DNA of 17,716 bases from Klebsiella pneumoniae (GCA_943325355.2 CALPPA020000005.1:1-17716); one strand, 5' to 3'. Numbered from the stretch's first letter, positions 1 through 8,107 are shown. Program-made: numbers and translations. The notes: generated by a model from the letters alone, not told the origin.

Positions 1-2
1 TA

Positions 3-1640
3 CTAGGTGCTTTCCCGAGAAAAGTATTGTTTTTTCCGGACAACATTCCAAATCAAGTGATTGCTTATATCGAATATCCGCAAGGGACTACGATTGAAAA
101 AACCAATAAAGCGACTTTGTTTGTCGAAAATCAAATCATTGGAATTTTACAAAAATATGTAGTTCCAAAAACCGATAAAAACTTCCTTGCTGAATCTATT
201 ATTTCTCAAGTGGGAATTGGTGCCGGAAATCCAAATGTCGATGCAGGTTCTGCTTCAGAAACACCATTCAAGGGAAAAGTAACGGTAAGTTTTTCTGAAT
301 TCAAATTCCGTAAAGGCATTAACACTTCTGATATATTAGATGAAATTCGTTCTAAAGTAAAAGCCATTGCTGGAGCCACAATTACTGTGGAGAAAGATGC
401 CAATGGGCCACCAGCGGGGTATCCAATTAGTATCGAATTGAAAGGAACTGATTATGACTTGATGTTGAAAGAAGCCGATAAAATGATTGCTTTTGTCAAT
501 TCAAAAAACATTCTCGGAATCGAAAAACTGAGTGTTGACATCAACAAAGACAGTCCAGAACTCGAAGTAAAAGTAGATCGTGTAAATGCTGGAAGTATGG
601 GTGTTTCTACAGGACAATTGGGCTTTGCCTTACGACGTTCGGTTTACGGTCAAGAAATCTCAACGTATAAAGAAGGTGATGACGATTACAATATTGTAAT
701 GCGTATGCAAGACGATCAACGCAAGAATGAAAACATTCTTTTCAATCAATCATTGACGTTTAGAAACCAGAATAATGCACAAATTGTACAAATACCTATT
801 TCTGCTATTTCTCAAAACGAAAAAACAACTACTTACAACCAAATAAAAAGAAAGAACCACAAACGAATAATGACCATTTATTCGAATGTATTGACAGGTT
901 TTAACGGTGATGAAATTACCAAACAAATCCAAACGGAATTAAAAAATTATGAGTTGCCAAAAGACGTGAGCTATTCCTTCTCTGGAGTACAGGAAGAACA
1001 AGGCAAAAACCAAAGTTTCTTACTGTATGCGCTTTTCTTAGCATTAGCAGGAATTACCTTAATTATTGTTTTGCAATTTAATTCGATATCAAAAACCGTG
1101 GTTATTTTATTCACAGTAATCCTAAGTTTCAGTGGTGTTTTCTATGGTTATGTAATTGCAAATATGGATTTCGTAATCCTGATGACGATGATGGGAATCA
1201 TCTCGCTGGCGGGTATTGTGGTGAAAAACGGAATTGTTTTAATGGATTTTTTCGTCTTGTTATTAGACAAGAAAGTAACTGAAAAACAGCTAAAAAGTCA
1301 CGACGATTTAACCTTAGACGAAATCAAGGAAGTAATTATCGAATCAGGGAAATCGCGTTTGCGCCCCGTTTTATTGACTGCTCTTACTGCAGTTTTAGGA
1401 TTGATTCCTTTGGCAATTGGATTGAACTTTGACTTCTTTACCTTAATCACTGATATGAATCCTCACTTCTTTTTGGGTGGAGACAACGTGATTTTCTGGG
1501 GACCATTAGCTTGGACAATTATCTTCGGATTAACGTATGCCACGGTCTTGACCTTGGTAATGGTTCCGGTAATGTTCTATTTAGTGAAAAGAACCAAATA
1601 CTGGTTACGAGACAGAAGATTAGCTCGTGTTACAGAATAA
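3..1640 (+). CDS. RND-family efflux permease, C-terminal half (5' end outside window)
   Basis: This is an inner-membrane proton-driven exporter of the AcrB/RND superfamily, normally working with a periplasmic adaptor and an outer-membrane channel. The frame is open to the window edge, so the TTG at 27 is not a real start; the visible part is about half of a usual 1000-1150-residue protein. Counting from the codon at 27, residues 1-325 are the second periplasmic (porter/docking) domain, including GPPAGYPISIELKG. Five hydrophobic segments follow at about 331-351, 356-376, 383-410, 446-466 and 493-520, matching TM8-TM12. The conserved GIVVKNGIVLMDF (Lys400, equivalent to AcrB Lys940 of the proton relay) and SRLRPVLLTALTAVLGLIPLAIG-type segment are present. 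The substrate cannot be told: the TM4 aspartates that would help separate subfamilies lie outside the window. The partner genes are presumably upstream. Confidence 0.93.
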   Translation, partial: LGAFPRKVLFFPDNIPNQVIAYIEYPQGTTIEKTNKATLFVENQIIGILQKYVVPKTDKNFLAESIISQVGIGAGNPNVDAGSASETPFKGKVTVSFSEFKFRKGINTSDILDEIRSKVKAIAGATITVEKDANGPPAGYPISIELKGTDYDLMLKEADKMIAFVNSKNILGIEKLSVDINKDSPELEVKVDRVNAGSMGVSTGQLGFALRRSVYGQEISTYKEGDDDYNIVMRMQDDQRKNENILFNQSLTFRNQNNAQIVQIPISAISQNEKTTTYNQIKRKNHKRIMTIYSNVLTGFNGDEITKQIQTELKNYELPKDVSYSFSGVQEEQGKNQSFLLYALFLALAGITLIIVLQFNSISKTVVILFTVILSFSGVFYGYVIANMDFVILMTMMGIISLAGIVVKNGIVLMDFFVLLLDKKVTEKQLKSHDDLTLDEIKEVIIESGKSRLRPVLLTALTAVLGLIPLAIGLNFDFFTLITDMNPHFFLGGDNVIFWGPLAWTIIFGLTYATVLTLVMVPVMFYLVKRTKYWLRDRRLARVTE

Positions 1641-1663
1641 TATTTTTTTTTAAACTTTATATT

Positions 1664-1696
1664 AAAACCACTTAGAATTTGATTTTAGGTGGTTTT
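1664..1696 (+). terminator. Hairpin after RND permease gene, possible terminator
   Basis: An inverted repeat begins 23 nt after the permease stop codon. AAAACCAC (1664-1671) pairs perfectly with GTGGTTTT (1689-1696). The stem continues inward to about 1677/1683 with two G-U pairs and a 5-nt loop. The sequence after it is AAAATTTCTT, a weak U-tract, so intrinsic termination is plausible rather than certain. Confidence 0.55.
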
Positions 1697-1734
1697 AAAA
1701 TTTCTTAGGAAGAATTAATTATCTTAGCATTAGA

Positions 1735-1765
1735 TTGAAGCCTATCTCATTAACCATAACTTTTG
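1735..1765 (+). promoter_or_regulatory. Candidate Bacteroidota-type promoter for the alcohol dehydrogenase
   Basis: TTG (1735-1737), a 20-nt spacer, then AACTTTTG (1758-1765) resembles the Bacteroidota TTG / TAnnTTTG promoter with one mismatch in the -7 box. It would give a leader of about 50 nt before the ATG at 1825. The match is weaker than those before aspS, csp and nuoA. Confidence 0.35.
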
Positions 1766-1824
1766 TGCAAATCGAGTCTAGAAAAATCAGTTCTTATCAA
1801 TAAAAATTTAAAACAAATTAGATT

Positions 1825-2829
1825 ATGAAAGTAAATGCTTTTGCGGCTTTTGAGCCAAAAGGAAAATTAGAATCTTATTCTTATGAATTAGGTGAAATGG
1901 GTTCTGAAGAAGTCGATATTAAAGTAGCGTATTGTGGGATTTGTCATTCTGATTTAAGTATGATAAACAATGATTGGGGAATGACGCAATATCCTATCGT
2001 TCCCGGTCACGAAATAATTGGCGAAGTTGTGGCAGCAGGGAATGGAGTGAAAAATATAAAAGTTGGTGATAAGGTTGGATTAGGATGGCTATCAGCTTCT
2101 TGTATGAGCTGTCACGAATGTATGAGCGGGTCACATCATCTTTGTGCAAACGCTGAATCTACGATTGTAGGGAGACACGGTGGCTTTGCGGATTATGTTC
2201 GCGGACATTGGTCTTGGGCAATTCCGCTTCCAGAGACTATAGATATGAGTAAAGCCGGACCATTATTGTGTGGTGGAATAACTGTTTTTAATCCTATAAT
2301 TTTAGCAGATGTAAAACCAACAGACACCGTTGGAGTTATTGGCATTGGAGGTTTAGGGCATATGGCTCTTAAGTTTTTAAAGCATTGGGGTTGCGAAGTT
2401 ATTGCATTCAGTTCGAATCCAAATAAAAAAGAGGAAATTTTAAAAATGGGAGCAACACAAGTAATCGATTCAACATCGCCTGAAGAATTAGAAAGCATAA
2501 AAGGAAAATTAAACTTCATTTTAAACACCACCAATGTTGCCTTAAATTGGGATTCCTATCTATCGTCTTTGGCGCCCAAAGGAAAATTACACACCGTAGG
2601 TGCTGTACTTGAACCTATGGCAATTCCAGCATTTAGTTTAATTATGGGCGAAAAATCAGTGGGCGGAAGCCCTTTAGGAAGTCCGGCATTAACAAAAACG
2701 ATGCTTGATTTTTGTGTAAGACACAATATTTACCCTACCGTTGAGGAATTTCCTATGGCAAAAGCAAATGAGGCCATAAAACATCTTGAGGAAGGCAAAG
2801 CCCGTTTTAGAATCGTTTTGAAAAATTAA
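1825..2829 (+). CDS. Zinc-dependent NAD(P)-dependent alcohol dehydrogenase (cinnamyl alcohol dehydrogenase/YahK-like)
   Basis: A cytoplasmic medium-chain dehydrogenase that interconverts alcohols and aldehydes. The 334 residues have the usual two-domain layout. In the GroES-like catalytic domain, Cys37, His62-Glu63 and Cys149 are the expected catalytic-zinc ligands, with the signatures YCGICHSD and PGHEIIGEV. Cys93, Cys96, Cys99 and Cys107 bind the structural zinc. The Rossmann domain follows with GIGGLGHMA at 173-181. The SSNPNK segment after the second strand (195-201, Ser and Lys) resembles that of NADPH-preferring family members such as YahK and yeast Adh6, so I infer NADPH preference. 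The natural substrate is unknown; members usually reduce a broad range of aldehydes. The gene stands alone, with a hairpin before it and a strong terminator after it. No Shine-Dalgarno sequence is seen, which is normal here. Confidence 0.93.
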   Translation: MKVNAFAAFEPKGKLESYSYELGEMGSEEVDIKVAYCGICHSDLSMINNDWGMTQYPIVPGHEIIGEVVAAGNGVKNIKVGDKVGLGWLSASCMSCHECMSGSHHLCANAESTIVGRHGGFADYVRGHWSWAIPLPETIDMSKAGPLLCGGITVFNPIILADVKPTDTVGVIGIGGLGHMALKFLKHWGCEVIAFSSNPNKKEEILKMGATQVIDSTSPEELESIKGKLNFILNTTNVALNWDSYLSSLAPKGKLHTVGAVLEPMAIPAFSLIMGEKSVGGSPLGSPALTKTMLDFCVRHNIYPTVEEFPMAKANEAIKHLEEGKARFRIVLKN

Positions 2830-2854
2830 TGTTTTTGACATAAATTTATAAATC

Positions 2855-2895
2855 AAAATCGGCTGTTACAAAAATTTGTAACAGCCGATTTTTTT
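2855..2895 (+). terminator. Strong intrinsic terminator after alcohol dehydrogenase
   Basis: A perfect hairpin has stem AATCGGCTGTTACA paired with TGTAACAGCCGATT and a loop of about four bases, followed by a run of seven T. It ends the dehydrogenase transcript 26 nt past its stop. The minus-strand side carries AAAA before the stem, so it might also stop the convergent TlpA-like gene about 200 bp away, but less efficiently. The rest of the gap (2896-3098) is AT-rich with no supportable gene. Confidence 0.9.
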
Positions 2896-3098
2896 ATAGA
2901 CGCTAAAAGTATCGATTTAATACACAGAAAGAGTTGTTTATTTTCTAAATCATTTCTCAAATTTCTGTTAACAAGAGCGTCTTTATATAGTATAAATTTA
3001 GAGAAAAAGATTTTTCTAAAAAAATATTTAACCAAAAACTTGACTGAATTTTGTAAAAATCAAATCATTTTATCTTTTTGCCAATACTAGTCTTACAA

Positions 3099-4103
3099 TT
3101 AATTCAATAACGTATCCAGAGTTTTTTGCAAGTCAGGAGAAGAAGGTCTTGGCGCGTCTGCTTTGACTATTTTCCCGCTAGGGTCAATCAAAATAAATCT
3201 AGGAATACCTGTTACTCCATAAGCCTTTATAAAATCTGAATTCCAATCTTTGTCAGCAAAAAGCTGAACACCGCCTAATTGTTTTTCGGCCACAAAACTT
3301 TTCCACTTCTCGTGATCTTTTGCTACATCGATCGAAATGCTCACAAATTCAATATTTTTTCCGTGATACTTTTCTTCCACTTTTTTCAATGAAGGAATTT
3401 CGGCACGACAAGGGCCGCACCAAGTTGCCCAAACATCAACATAAACATACCTCCCTTTGAAATCCTCAAGTTTCGTTTTTCCTCCTTTATGGTTTTCATA
3501 ATCGAAACTTGGTGAAGCTGAACCGTTTAATTTGTTTGCCTCCAGGACTTGATCATAGTACTTACTCAACCCAGCTAAAGACTTTTCCTCGTTTTTCTTT
3601 TGTAATGTTACAAAATTAGGGTCTAATTTTTTTGAATCCAATTTCAAAATCGCTGTATTTTTTTTCTCAACAATTCGTTTGTCAAATTCCTCTTTATTTA
3701 AGGCCAAAAGCGAATTATAATCGTATTTAGATTCCGAAACCGTATTTTGAGCTAAAAAATTATTTTCATTCGATCCTATTCCAGAATAAACTATCGATTC
3801 ATCAAAGTTTTTCGCATCCATTTTAAGTTTTAAATTATAACTGTTTTTAAGATACATTTGAGTATATTCTTTTCCATCAAATAACATATAAATCCCTTCT
3901 TCAACTGCAAACGAATCCTTAAAAACCCCTTGTTTATTAATCCCTATCTTTCTTACCTCCTTACCGTTATTTCTGTTAAGAATCTTAATGGTGTCTCCAT
4001 TTCTATTCACAATTTCTGCCTGAAAAATAAGATTAGGTTTCTTTTGAGCATTTATACTCAAAACACCTATAAAAACCATCACAATTAAGAATACTTTCTT
4101 CAT
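3099..4103 (-). CDS. Secreted TlpA/ResA-like thioredoxin-fold protein with N-terminal DUF4369-like domain
   Basis: An exported thiol-disulfide oxidoreductase of the TlpA/AhpC-TSA type common in Bacteroidota. The start MKKVFLIVMVFIGVLSINAQ is a typical signal peptide with likely cleavage near Ala19, giving a periplasmic protein; no lipobox cysteine is seen. Residues about 25-110 form a beta-rich region like the DUF4369 domain often fused to TlpA in this phylum. Residues about 120-195 are charged and probably helical. The thioredoxin domain runs from about 196 to the end with the active site WCGPC (Cys229, Cys232) and the cis-proline in TGIPRF (Pro301). CGPC favours reduction of protein disulfides, as in cytochrome c maturation or oxidative-stress repair, but no cytochrome gene is adjacent, so the target is unknown. 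It is transcribed divergently from aspS and convergently with the dehydrogenase. Confidence 0.9.
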   Translation of the reverse strand: MKKVFLIVMVFIGVLSINAQKKPNLIFQAEIVNRNGDTIKILNRNNGKEVRKIGINKQGVFKDSFAVEEGIYMLFDGKEYTQMYLKNSYNLKLKMDAKNFDESIVYSGIGSNENNFLAQNTVSESKYDYNSLLALNKEEFDKRIVEKKNTAILKLDSKKLDPNFVTLQKKNEEKSLAGLSKYYDQVLEANKLNGSASPSFDYENHKGGKTKLEDFKGRYVYVDVWATWCGPCRAEIPSLKKVEEKYHGKNIEFVSISIDVAKDHEKWKSFVAEKQLGGVQLFADKDWNSDFIKAYGVTGIPRFILIDPSGKIVKADAPRPSSPDLQKTLDTLLN

Positions 4104-4130
4104 AATACTTGAATTTTAATTTTAGTTGTC

Positions 4131-4138
4131 CAAATCTA
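4131..4138 (-). promoter_or_regulatory. Candidate -7 box for the TlpA-like gene
   Basis: On the minus strand this reads TAGATTTG, an exact TAnnTTTG match 27 nt upstream of the ATG at 4103. No convincing TTG -33 box was found at the usual spacing, so only the -7 element supports the call. Confidence 0.45.
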
Positions 4139-4235
4139 ATTTAATTTCTTGAAGCATAATAAAGATTAACAATAATTTACCGTATTATTTACAACTATGT
4201 TTCGTTATTTTAGGGATAAAGTTGATTTTTGTTTT

Positions 4236-4243
4236 TACTTTTG
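4236..4243 (+). promoter_or_regulatory. -7 box of the aspS promoter
   Basis: TACTTTTG matches TAnnTTTG exactly. Transcription would start near 4250, giving a leader of about 13 nt before the ATG at 4263. The in-frame ATG at 4197 lies upstream of this box and would not be in the transcript. The -33 region is not clearly recognisable. Confidence 0.55.
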
Positions 4244-4262
4244 CAGACTAAAATTTAGATGT

Positions 4263-6014
4263 ATGTATAGAAGTCATAACTGTGGTGAATTAAACGCCTC
4301 ACATATCAATACCGAAGTTACGCTTGCAGGTTGGGTACAAAAATCGCGTGATAAAGGATTTATGAATTGGGTTGACATACGTGACCGTTACGGAGTTACT
4401 CAATTGATTTTTGACGAAAGTCGCTCTCAAAAAGAAGTTTTTGAACTGGCAAAAACCTTGGGTCGTGAATTTGTGATTCAAGCCAAAGGAACTGTTATTG
4501 AGCGTGAAGCCAAAAATGCAAATATGTCGACTGGAGATATTGAAATCCTGGTTACTGAACTCAAAATATTGAATTCTTCCCTAACACCACCATTTACAAT
4601 CGAAGATGAAACTGATGGCGGTGAAGACATTCGAATGAAATATCGTTATCTGGACATTCGTAGAAATCCCGTAAAAAACAATTTGGTTTTCCGTCATAAA
4701 GTAGCAATGGAAGTGCGAAAATACCTTTCGGACTTGGATTTCTGCGAAGTAGAAACGCCTTATTTAATTAAGTCAACTCCTGAAGGCGCAAGGGATTTTG
4801 TGGGTCCTTCCCGAATGAATGAAGGACAATTTTATGCTTTGCCACAATCGCCACAAACTTTTAAACAATTGTTGATGGTAGGCGGAATGGATAAATATTT
4901 CCAAATCGTGAAATGTTTCCGCGATGAAGATTTACGTGCCGACCGTCAGCCTGAGTTTACACAAATCGATTGCGAAATGGCTTTTGTAGAGCAAGAAGAT
5001 ATTTTAAATGTTTTCGAAGGATTGACTCGTCATTTATTGAAAGAAATTAAAGGAATTGAAGTAGAAAAATTCCCAAGAATTACCTATGATTACGCAATGA
5101 AAACGTATGGTAATGACAAACCTGACATTCGTTTCGGAATGGAATTTGGCGAATTGAATGAATTTGCACAACACAAGGATTTCTCCGTTTTCAATTCGGC
5201 TGAATTGGTGGTGGGAATTGCTGTTCCAGGGGCTGGAAATTACACCCGCAAAGAAATCGATGGCTTGATAGACTGGATCAAACGCCCACAAATTGGTGCC
5301 AGCGGAATGGTGTATGTAAAATGCAACGAAGACGGAACCTACAAATCATCGGTAGATAAATTCTACGATCAAGATGATTTAGGAAATTGGTCCAAAACTA
5401 CTGGTGCAAAACCTGGCGATATGATTTTTGTGCTTTCCGGTCTAGCCGATAAAACAAGAACCCAACTTTCTGCCCTTAGAATGGAATTGGCCAATCGTTT
5501 GGGATTAAGAAACCCAGCGGAATTTGCACCACTTTGGGTTGTTGACTTTCCGCTATTAGAATTTGAAGAAGAAACGGGTCGTTATCACGCAATGCATCAT
5601 CCGTTTACTTCTCCAAAACCAGAAGATATGCATTTATTGGAAACCAATCCAAAAGCTGTCCGTGCCAATGCTTACGATATGGTGTTGAACGGAAACGAAA
5701 TTGGCGGCGGTTCAATCCGTATCCACGATAAAACCACTCAACAATTGATGTTTAAATATCTCGGTTTTACACCGGAACAAGCCGAAGATCAATTTGGTTT
5801 CTTGATGAATGCCTTTCAATATGGAGCACCACCACACGGAGGTTTAGCATTTGGATTGGATAGATTGGTTTCCATCCTTGGTGGGCAAGAAACGATACGG
5901 GATTTTATAGCTTTTCCAAAGAATAATTCAGGAAGAGATGTAATGATTGATGCTCCTTCAGTCATTGATGAAATACAATTGAATGAATTACATATAAAAT
6001 TAGATTTAGCGTAG
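4263..6014 (+). CDS. aspS: Aspartyl-tRNA synthetase
   Basis: Charges tRNA-Asp with aspartate using ATP in the cytoplasm; class II synthetase, 583 residues, the usual bacterial length. An N-terminal OB-fold anticodon-binding domain (about 1-110) begins with YRSHNCGEL and [12 protein letters not shown]. The catalytic core has [10 protein letters not shown] (196-205), motif 2 [16 protein letters not shown] (219-234), HHPFTSP (445-451) and motif 3 GGLAFGLDR (526-534). The bacterial GAD insertion lies between about 265 and 400. I chose the ATG at 4263, not the in-frame ATG at 4197: family alignment starts here, the 22 extra residues (Phe/Arg/Cys-rich) match no AspRS, and a promoter box lies between the two ATGs. 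The residue aligned with E. coli Leu30, which helps separate discriminating from non-discriminating enzymes, is Lys31, so the class cannot be read from it. The gene seems monocistronic. Confidence 0.97.
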   Translation: MYRSHNCGELNASHINTEVTLAGWVQKSRDKGFMNWVDIRDRYGVTQLIFDESRSQKEVFELAKTLGREFVIQAKGTVIEREAKNANMSTGDIEILVTELKILNSSLTPPFTIEDETDGGEDIRMKYRYLDIRRNPVKNNLVFRHKVAMEVRKYLSDLDFCEVETPYLIKSTPEGARDFVGPSRMNEGQFYALPQSPQTFKQLLMVGGMDKYFQIVKCFRDEDLRADRQPEFTQIDCEMAFVEQEDILNVFEGLTRHLLKEIKGIEVEKFPRITYDYAMKTYGNDKPDIRFGMEFGELNEFAQHKDFSVFNSAELVVGIAVPGAGNYTRKEIDGLIDWIKRPQIGASGMVYVKCNEDGTYKSSVDKFYDQDDLGNWSKTTGAKPGDMIFVLSGLADKTRTQLSALRMELANRLGLRNPAEFAPLWVVDFPLLEFEEETGRYHAMHHPFTSPKPEDMHLLETNPKAVRANAYDMVLNGNEIGGGSIRIHDKTTQQLMFKYLGFTPEQAEDQFGFLMNAFQYGAPPHGGLAFGLDRLVSILGGQETIRDFIAFPKNNSGRDVMIDAPSVIDEIQLNELHIKLDLA

Positions 6015-6102
6015 TTCATCGATAAAATTTGCTGGAAAACGTTGTAAATCAAATATTTTAATAAAATTTATACATTATTATATTTCGTATTATATTAAAT
6101 AT

Positions 6103-6110
6103 TACATTTG
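6103..6110 (+). promoter_or_regulatory. -7 box of the cold shock gene promoter
   Basis: TACATTTG is an exact TAnnTTTG match, with TTTCG (6083-6087) at the right distance as a poor -33 box. Transcription would begin near 6117, giving a leader of only about 20-25 nt. That is unlike the long regulatory 5' leader of E. coli cspA. Confidence 0.5.
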
Positions 6111-6139
6111 CCACATTATAAATTATTATTACTATTACA

Positions 6140-6334
6140 ATGCGTACAGGTACAGTTAAATTTTTCAATGAATCAAAAGGTTACGGATTCATTACAGACG
6201 AAGAAACAGGAAAAGACATTTTTGTTCATGCATCAGGAATCAACGCGGAAGAACTTCGTGAAGGTGACAGAGTTAGCTATGAAGAAGAAGAAGGAAGAAA
6301 AGGAAAAGTTGCTGCGAAAGTAGCAGTTATCTAA
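6140..6334 (+). CDS. Cold shock domain protein (CspA family)
   Basis: A 64-residue single OB-fold protein that binds single-stranded RNA and DNA and acts as an RNA chaperone. The two RNA-binding motifs are intact: RNP1-type KGYGFIT (residues about 14-20) and RNP2-type DIFVHAS (about 27-33). The start MRTGTVKFFNESKGYGF is classical, so the ATG is secure. The C-terminal half is unusually charged, with an EEEEGRKGK stretch before KVAVI; E. coli CspA is less acidic there. It lies between aspS and the nuo operon with its own -7 box and a strong terminator, so it is probably a separate transcript. Whether it is cold-inducible cannot be judged from sequence. Confidence 0.95.
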   Translation: MRTGTVKFFNESKGYGFITDEETGKDIFVHASGINAEELREGDRVSYEEEEGRKGKVAAKVAVI

Positions 6335-6370
6335 GCATAAAAATTTATTTTTTTGCCTACGAATGTTTAG

Positions 6371-6399
6371 AGCGTCCCGATAAATCGGGACGCTTTTTT
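6371..6399 (+). terminator. Intrinsic terminator after the cold shock gene
   Basis: A perfect 10-bp GC-rich stem pairs AGCGTCCCGA (6371-6380) with TCGGGACGCT (6385-6394). It has a TAAA loop and a run of six T starting at 6394. It separates the cold shock transcript from the nuo operon. Confidence 0.93.
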
Positions 6400-6493
6400 G
6401 TTTAAATGCAAACACAATGTAGTCAAACCCGAATAAACAATTTATAATTATTAGTTAATTGTGGTTTTTAATAAACTAATTTCTGTTTTTAAC

Positions 6494-6524
6494 TTGTGTT
6501 TTTGAGACTTGAAACCTATCTTTG
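6494..6524 (+). promoter_or_regulatory. nuo operon promoter
   Basis: TTG (6494-6496), a 20-nt spacer and TATCTTTG (6517-6524) form a good Bacteroidota promoter (TTG-N17-23-TAnnTTTG). Transcription would begin near 6531, about 25 nt before the nuoA ATG. It lies after the cold shock terminator, which supports independent transcription of nuo. Confidence 0.65.
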
Positions 6525-6555
6525 CTGCCATATTTAGACTAAACCAATATTCATT

Positions 6556-6921
6556 ATGCAATCAAGTCAATTAGATTATTTTCCAATACTAATGCAAGCG
6601 CTTTTAGCTATTGGATTTGTTGCTGGAACAATAGCAATTTCAGGCAAATTAGGCCCTAAAAGATCTTCCAAAGTTAAAGACGCAAATTTCGAATGTGGTA
6701 TCGAATCTTTAGGAAATGCCCGTATCCCCTTCTCTGTAAAATATTTTCTTGTTGCCATTCTTTTCGTATTATTTGATGTAGAGGTGATATTTCTTTATCC
6801 TTGGGCAATTAATTTCAAAGAACTAGGAATGGAAGGAATGATAAAAATGGTGATTTTTATGTTTTTGTTGTTGGTAGGGTTTTTCTATATCATCAAAAAG
6901 AAAGCATTGGAATGGGAATAA
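6556..6921 (+). CDS. nuoA: NADH-quinone oxidoreductase subunit A
   Basis: A small membrane subunit of complex I (121 residues, three transmembrane helices at about 10-30, 62-82 and 92-114). It helps form the quinone-access region where the membrane and peripheral arms meet. Family signatures are GPKR (33-36) followed by FECGIES in the long loop, and FDVEVIFLYPW at the second helix, where the acidic pair is conserved. It is the first gene of the operon, just after a good promoter. An 88-nt spacer containing a long AT-rich hairpin separates it from nuoB, although the two are usually tightly linked. Confidence 0.96.
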   Translation: MQSSQLDYFPILMQALLAIGFVAGTIAISGKLGPKRSSKVKDANFECGIESLGNARIPFSVKYFLVAILFVLFDVEVIFLYPWAINFKELGMEGMIKMVIFMFLLLVGFFYIIKKKALEWE

Positions 6922-6933
6922 AAATTTATTATA

Positions 6934-7004
6934 AATGTTGAATTTTAAATTTTAAATGGTTTCCAACATCAATATATAATTCAAAATTTATAATTCAAAA
7001 CATT
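6934..7004 (+). repeat. AT-rich imperfect inverted repeat between nuoA and nuoB
   Basis: The left arm AATGTTGAATTTTAAATTTT (from 6934) pairs with the right arm AAAATTTATAATTCAAAACATT (to 7004). There is one T-T mismatch, a 2-nt bulge, and a further A-C mismatch near the loop (about 6958-6978). The arms cover nearly the whole nuoA-nuoB gap. There is no T-tract after it, so it is not a standard terminator. It might be an RNA stability or processing hairpin, or a degenerate repeat; low GC makes some pairing expected by chance. Confidence 0.5.
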
Positions 7005-7009
7005 AAAAA

Positions 7010-7558
7010 ATGAGTGATTCAAAAATAAAAATGGTTGACCCACCTGAAGGCGTTTCTGGCGAAGGCTTTTTTGCCACATCTCTTAATGATGTTGTAGGAT
7101 TGGCTCGAGCTAATTCACTTTGGCCTTTGCCTTTTGCAACCTCTTGTTGTGGAATTGAATTTATGGCAACTATGGCTTCGCATTATGATTTGGCACGTTT
7201 TGGCTCTGAGCGGGTAAGTTTTTCTCCACGTCAAGCCGATATGTTGCTGGTAATGGGAACCATTTCCAAAAAAATGGGACCAATCTTGCGTCAAGTCTAC
7301 GAACAAATGGCAGAACCTCGTTGGGTAATCGCCGTTGGAGCTTGTGCTTCATCCGGGGGAGTTTTCGACACTTATTCTGTTCTACAAGGAATTGACAAAG
7401 TAATTCCTGTTGACGTTTATGTTCCAGGATGTCCGCCAAGACCAGAACAAATTGTAGACGGAGTAATGCGTTTGCAAGAATTAGTAAGAAGTGAATCAGT
7501 AAGAAGAAGAAGTTCTCCAGAATATCAAGAATTATTGGCATCTTATAATATCAAATAA
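7010..7558 (+). CDS. nuoB: NADH-quinone oxidoreductase subunit B
   Basis: The PSST/20-kDa subunit of complex I. It carries the terminal 4Fe-4S cluster N2, which hands electrons to quinone at the interface with NuoD. The four expected ligands are present: the tandem Cys46-Cys47 in [10 protein letters not shown], Cys112 in GACASSGG and Cys141 in VPGCPPRPE. Length (182 residues) and the [16 protein letters not shown] opening fit the family. An arginine-rich, probably exposed tail follows residue 155. The start at 7010 follows the A-rich TTAAAAA leader typical of this phylum. nuoC begins 4 nt after its stop. Confidence 0.97.
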   Translation: MSDSKIKMVDPPEGVSGEGFFATSLNDVVGLARANSLWPLPFATSCCGIEFMATMASHYDLARFGSERVSFSPRQADMLLVMGTISKKMGPILRQVYEQMAEPRWVIAVGACASSGGVFDTYSVLQGIDKVIPVDVYVPGCPPRPEQIVDGVMRLQELVRSESVRRRSSPEYQELLASYNIK

Positions 7559-7562
7559 GGAA

Positions 7563-8084
7563 ATGACTATAGAAACATCACAAATTCAAGATACATTATT
7601 GGAAACATTTGGTGAAAGTGTTTTCCATTTCAATCAAGAAAAAGACCTATTTTCATTTGAAGTAGCAGCCGACAAAATCACCGCTGTTATCCTTTTTTTA
7701 AAAAACGATCCTACATTGCGTTTTCATTTCTTGACTGATTTATGCGGTGTTCATTATCCAGATAATGTAATCGAAAGACAATTTGCCGTTGTTTATCATA
7801 TGCACAATTGGTATGAAAACAAACGAATAAAAATCAAGGCTTTCATCAGCGGAGATGTCCCAGAAATAAAAACTTTGAGTACTATTTTTCCTAGTGCTAA
7901 TTGGATGGAAAGAGAAACTTGGGATTTTTACGGCATCAATTTTATTGGTCATCCGCAGTTGAAACGTATTTTGAATATGGATGAAATGGTTTCGCATCCA
8001 ATGCGAAAAGAATTCCCAATGGAAGATGGAGGAAGAACAGACAAAGACGATAGATTTTTTGGAAGAACACAATCAAACAGATAA
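7563..8084 (+). CDS. nuoC: NADH-quinone oxidoreductase subunit C
   Basis: The 30-kDa peripheral-arm subunit of complex I. It holds no cofactor and supports NuoD and NuoB at the quinone-reducing module. The signature ERETWDFYGINFIGHPQLKR (residues 116-135) matches the family pattern ERExxDxxGxxFxGHPxLxR. The C-terminal FPMEDGGRTDKDDRFFGR is the usual tail. At 173 residues it is a stand-alone NuoC, not the NuoCD fusion of E. coli. It begins 4 nt after nuoB and ends 23 nt before nuoD. Confidence 0.95.
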   Translation: MTIETSQIQDTLLETFGESVFHFNQEKDLFSFEVAADKITAVILFLKNDPTLRFHFLTDLCGVHYPDNVIERQFAVVYHMHNWYENKRIKIKAFISGDVPEIKTLSTIFPSANWMERETWDFYGINFIGHPQLKRILNMDEMVSHPMRKEFPMEDGGRTDKDDRFFGRTQSNR

Positions 8085-8107
8085 AAATAAATAATTCAAC
8101 ATTATAA

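Noticed and set aside
2898..2982. 7-bp inverted repeat AGACGCT / AGCGTCT about 70 nt apart
   Set aside because: The stem is short for such a long loop, with no supporting signal; it is expected by chance in this kind of DNA.
2853..3035. 60-codon minus-strand frame in the dehydrogenase-TlpA gap
   Set aside because: It runs through the terminator hairpin, has Lys/Phe/Ile-rich low-complexity content and no recognisable start context.
6108..6323. 71-codon plus-strand frame overlapping the cold shock gene
   Set aside because: It is out of frame with an unmistakable cold shock domain and ends in a Lys/Glu low-complexity stretch caused by the AG-rich coding sequence.
7170..7541. 123-codon open frame on the minus strand opposite nuoB
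   Set aside because: It is a shadow of a well-conserved gene, with no homology I recognise and a low-complexity Leu/Phe-rich product. The 110- to 121-codon minus-strand frames opposite nuoC, nuoF and the dehydrogenase were dropped for the same reason.
7556..7563. AAGGA just before nuoC as a Shine-Dalgarno sequence
   Set aside because: It lies only 1-2 nt from the ATG, too close to act as one, and other genes here lack such sites.
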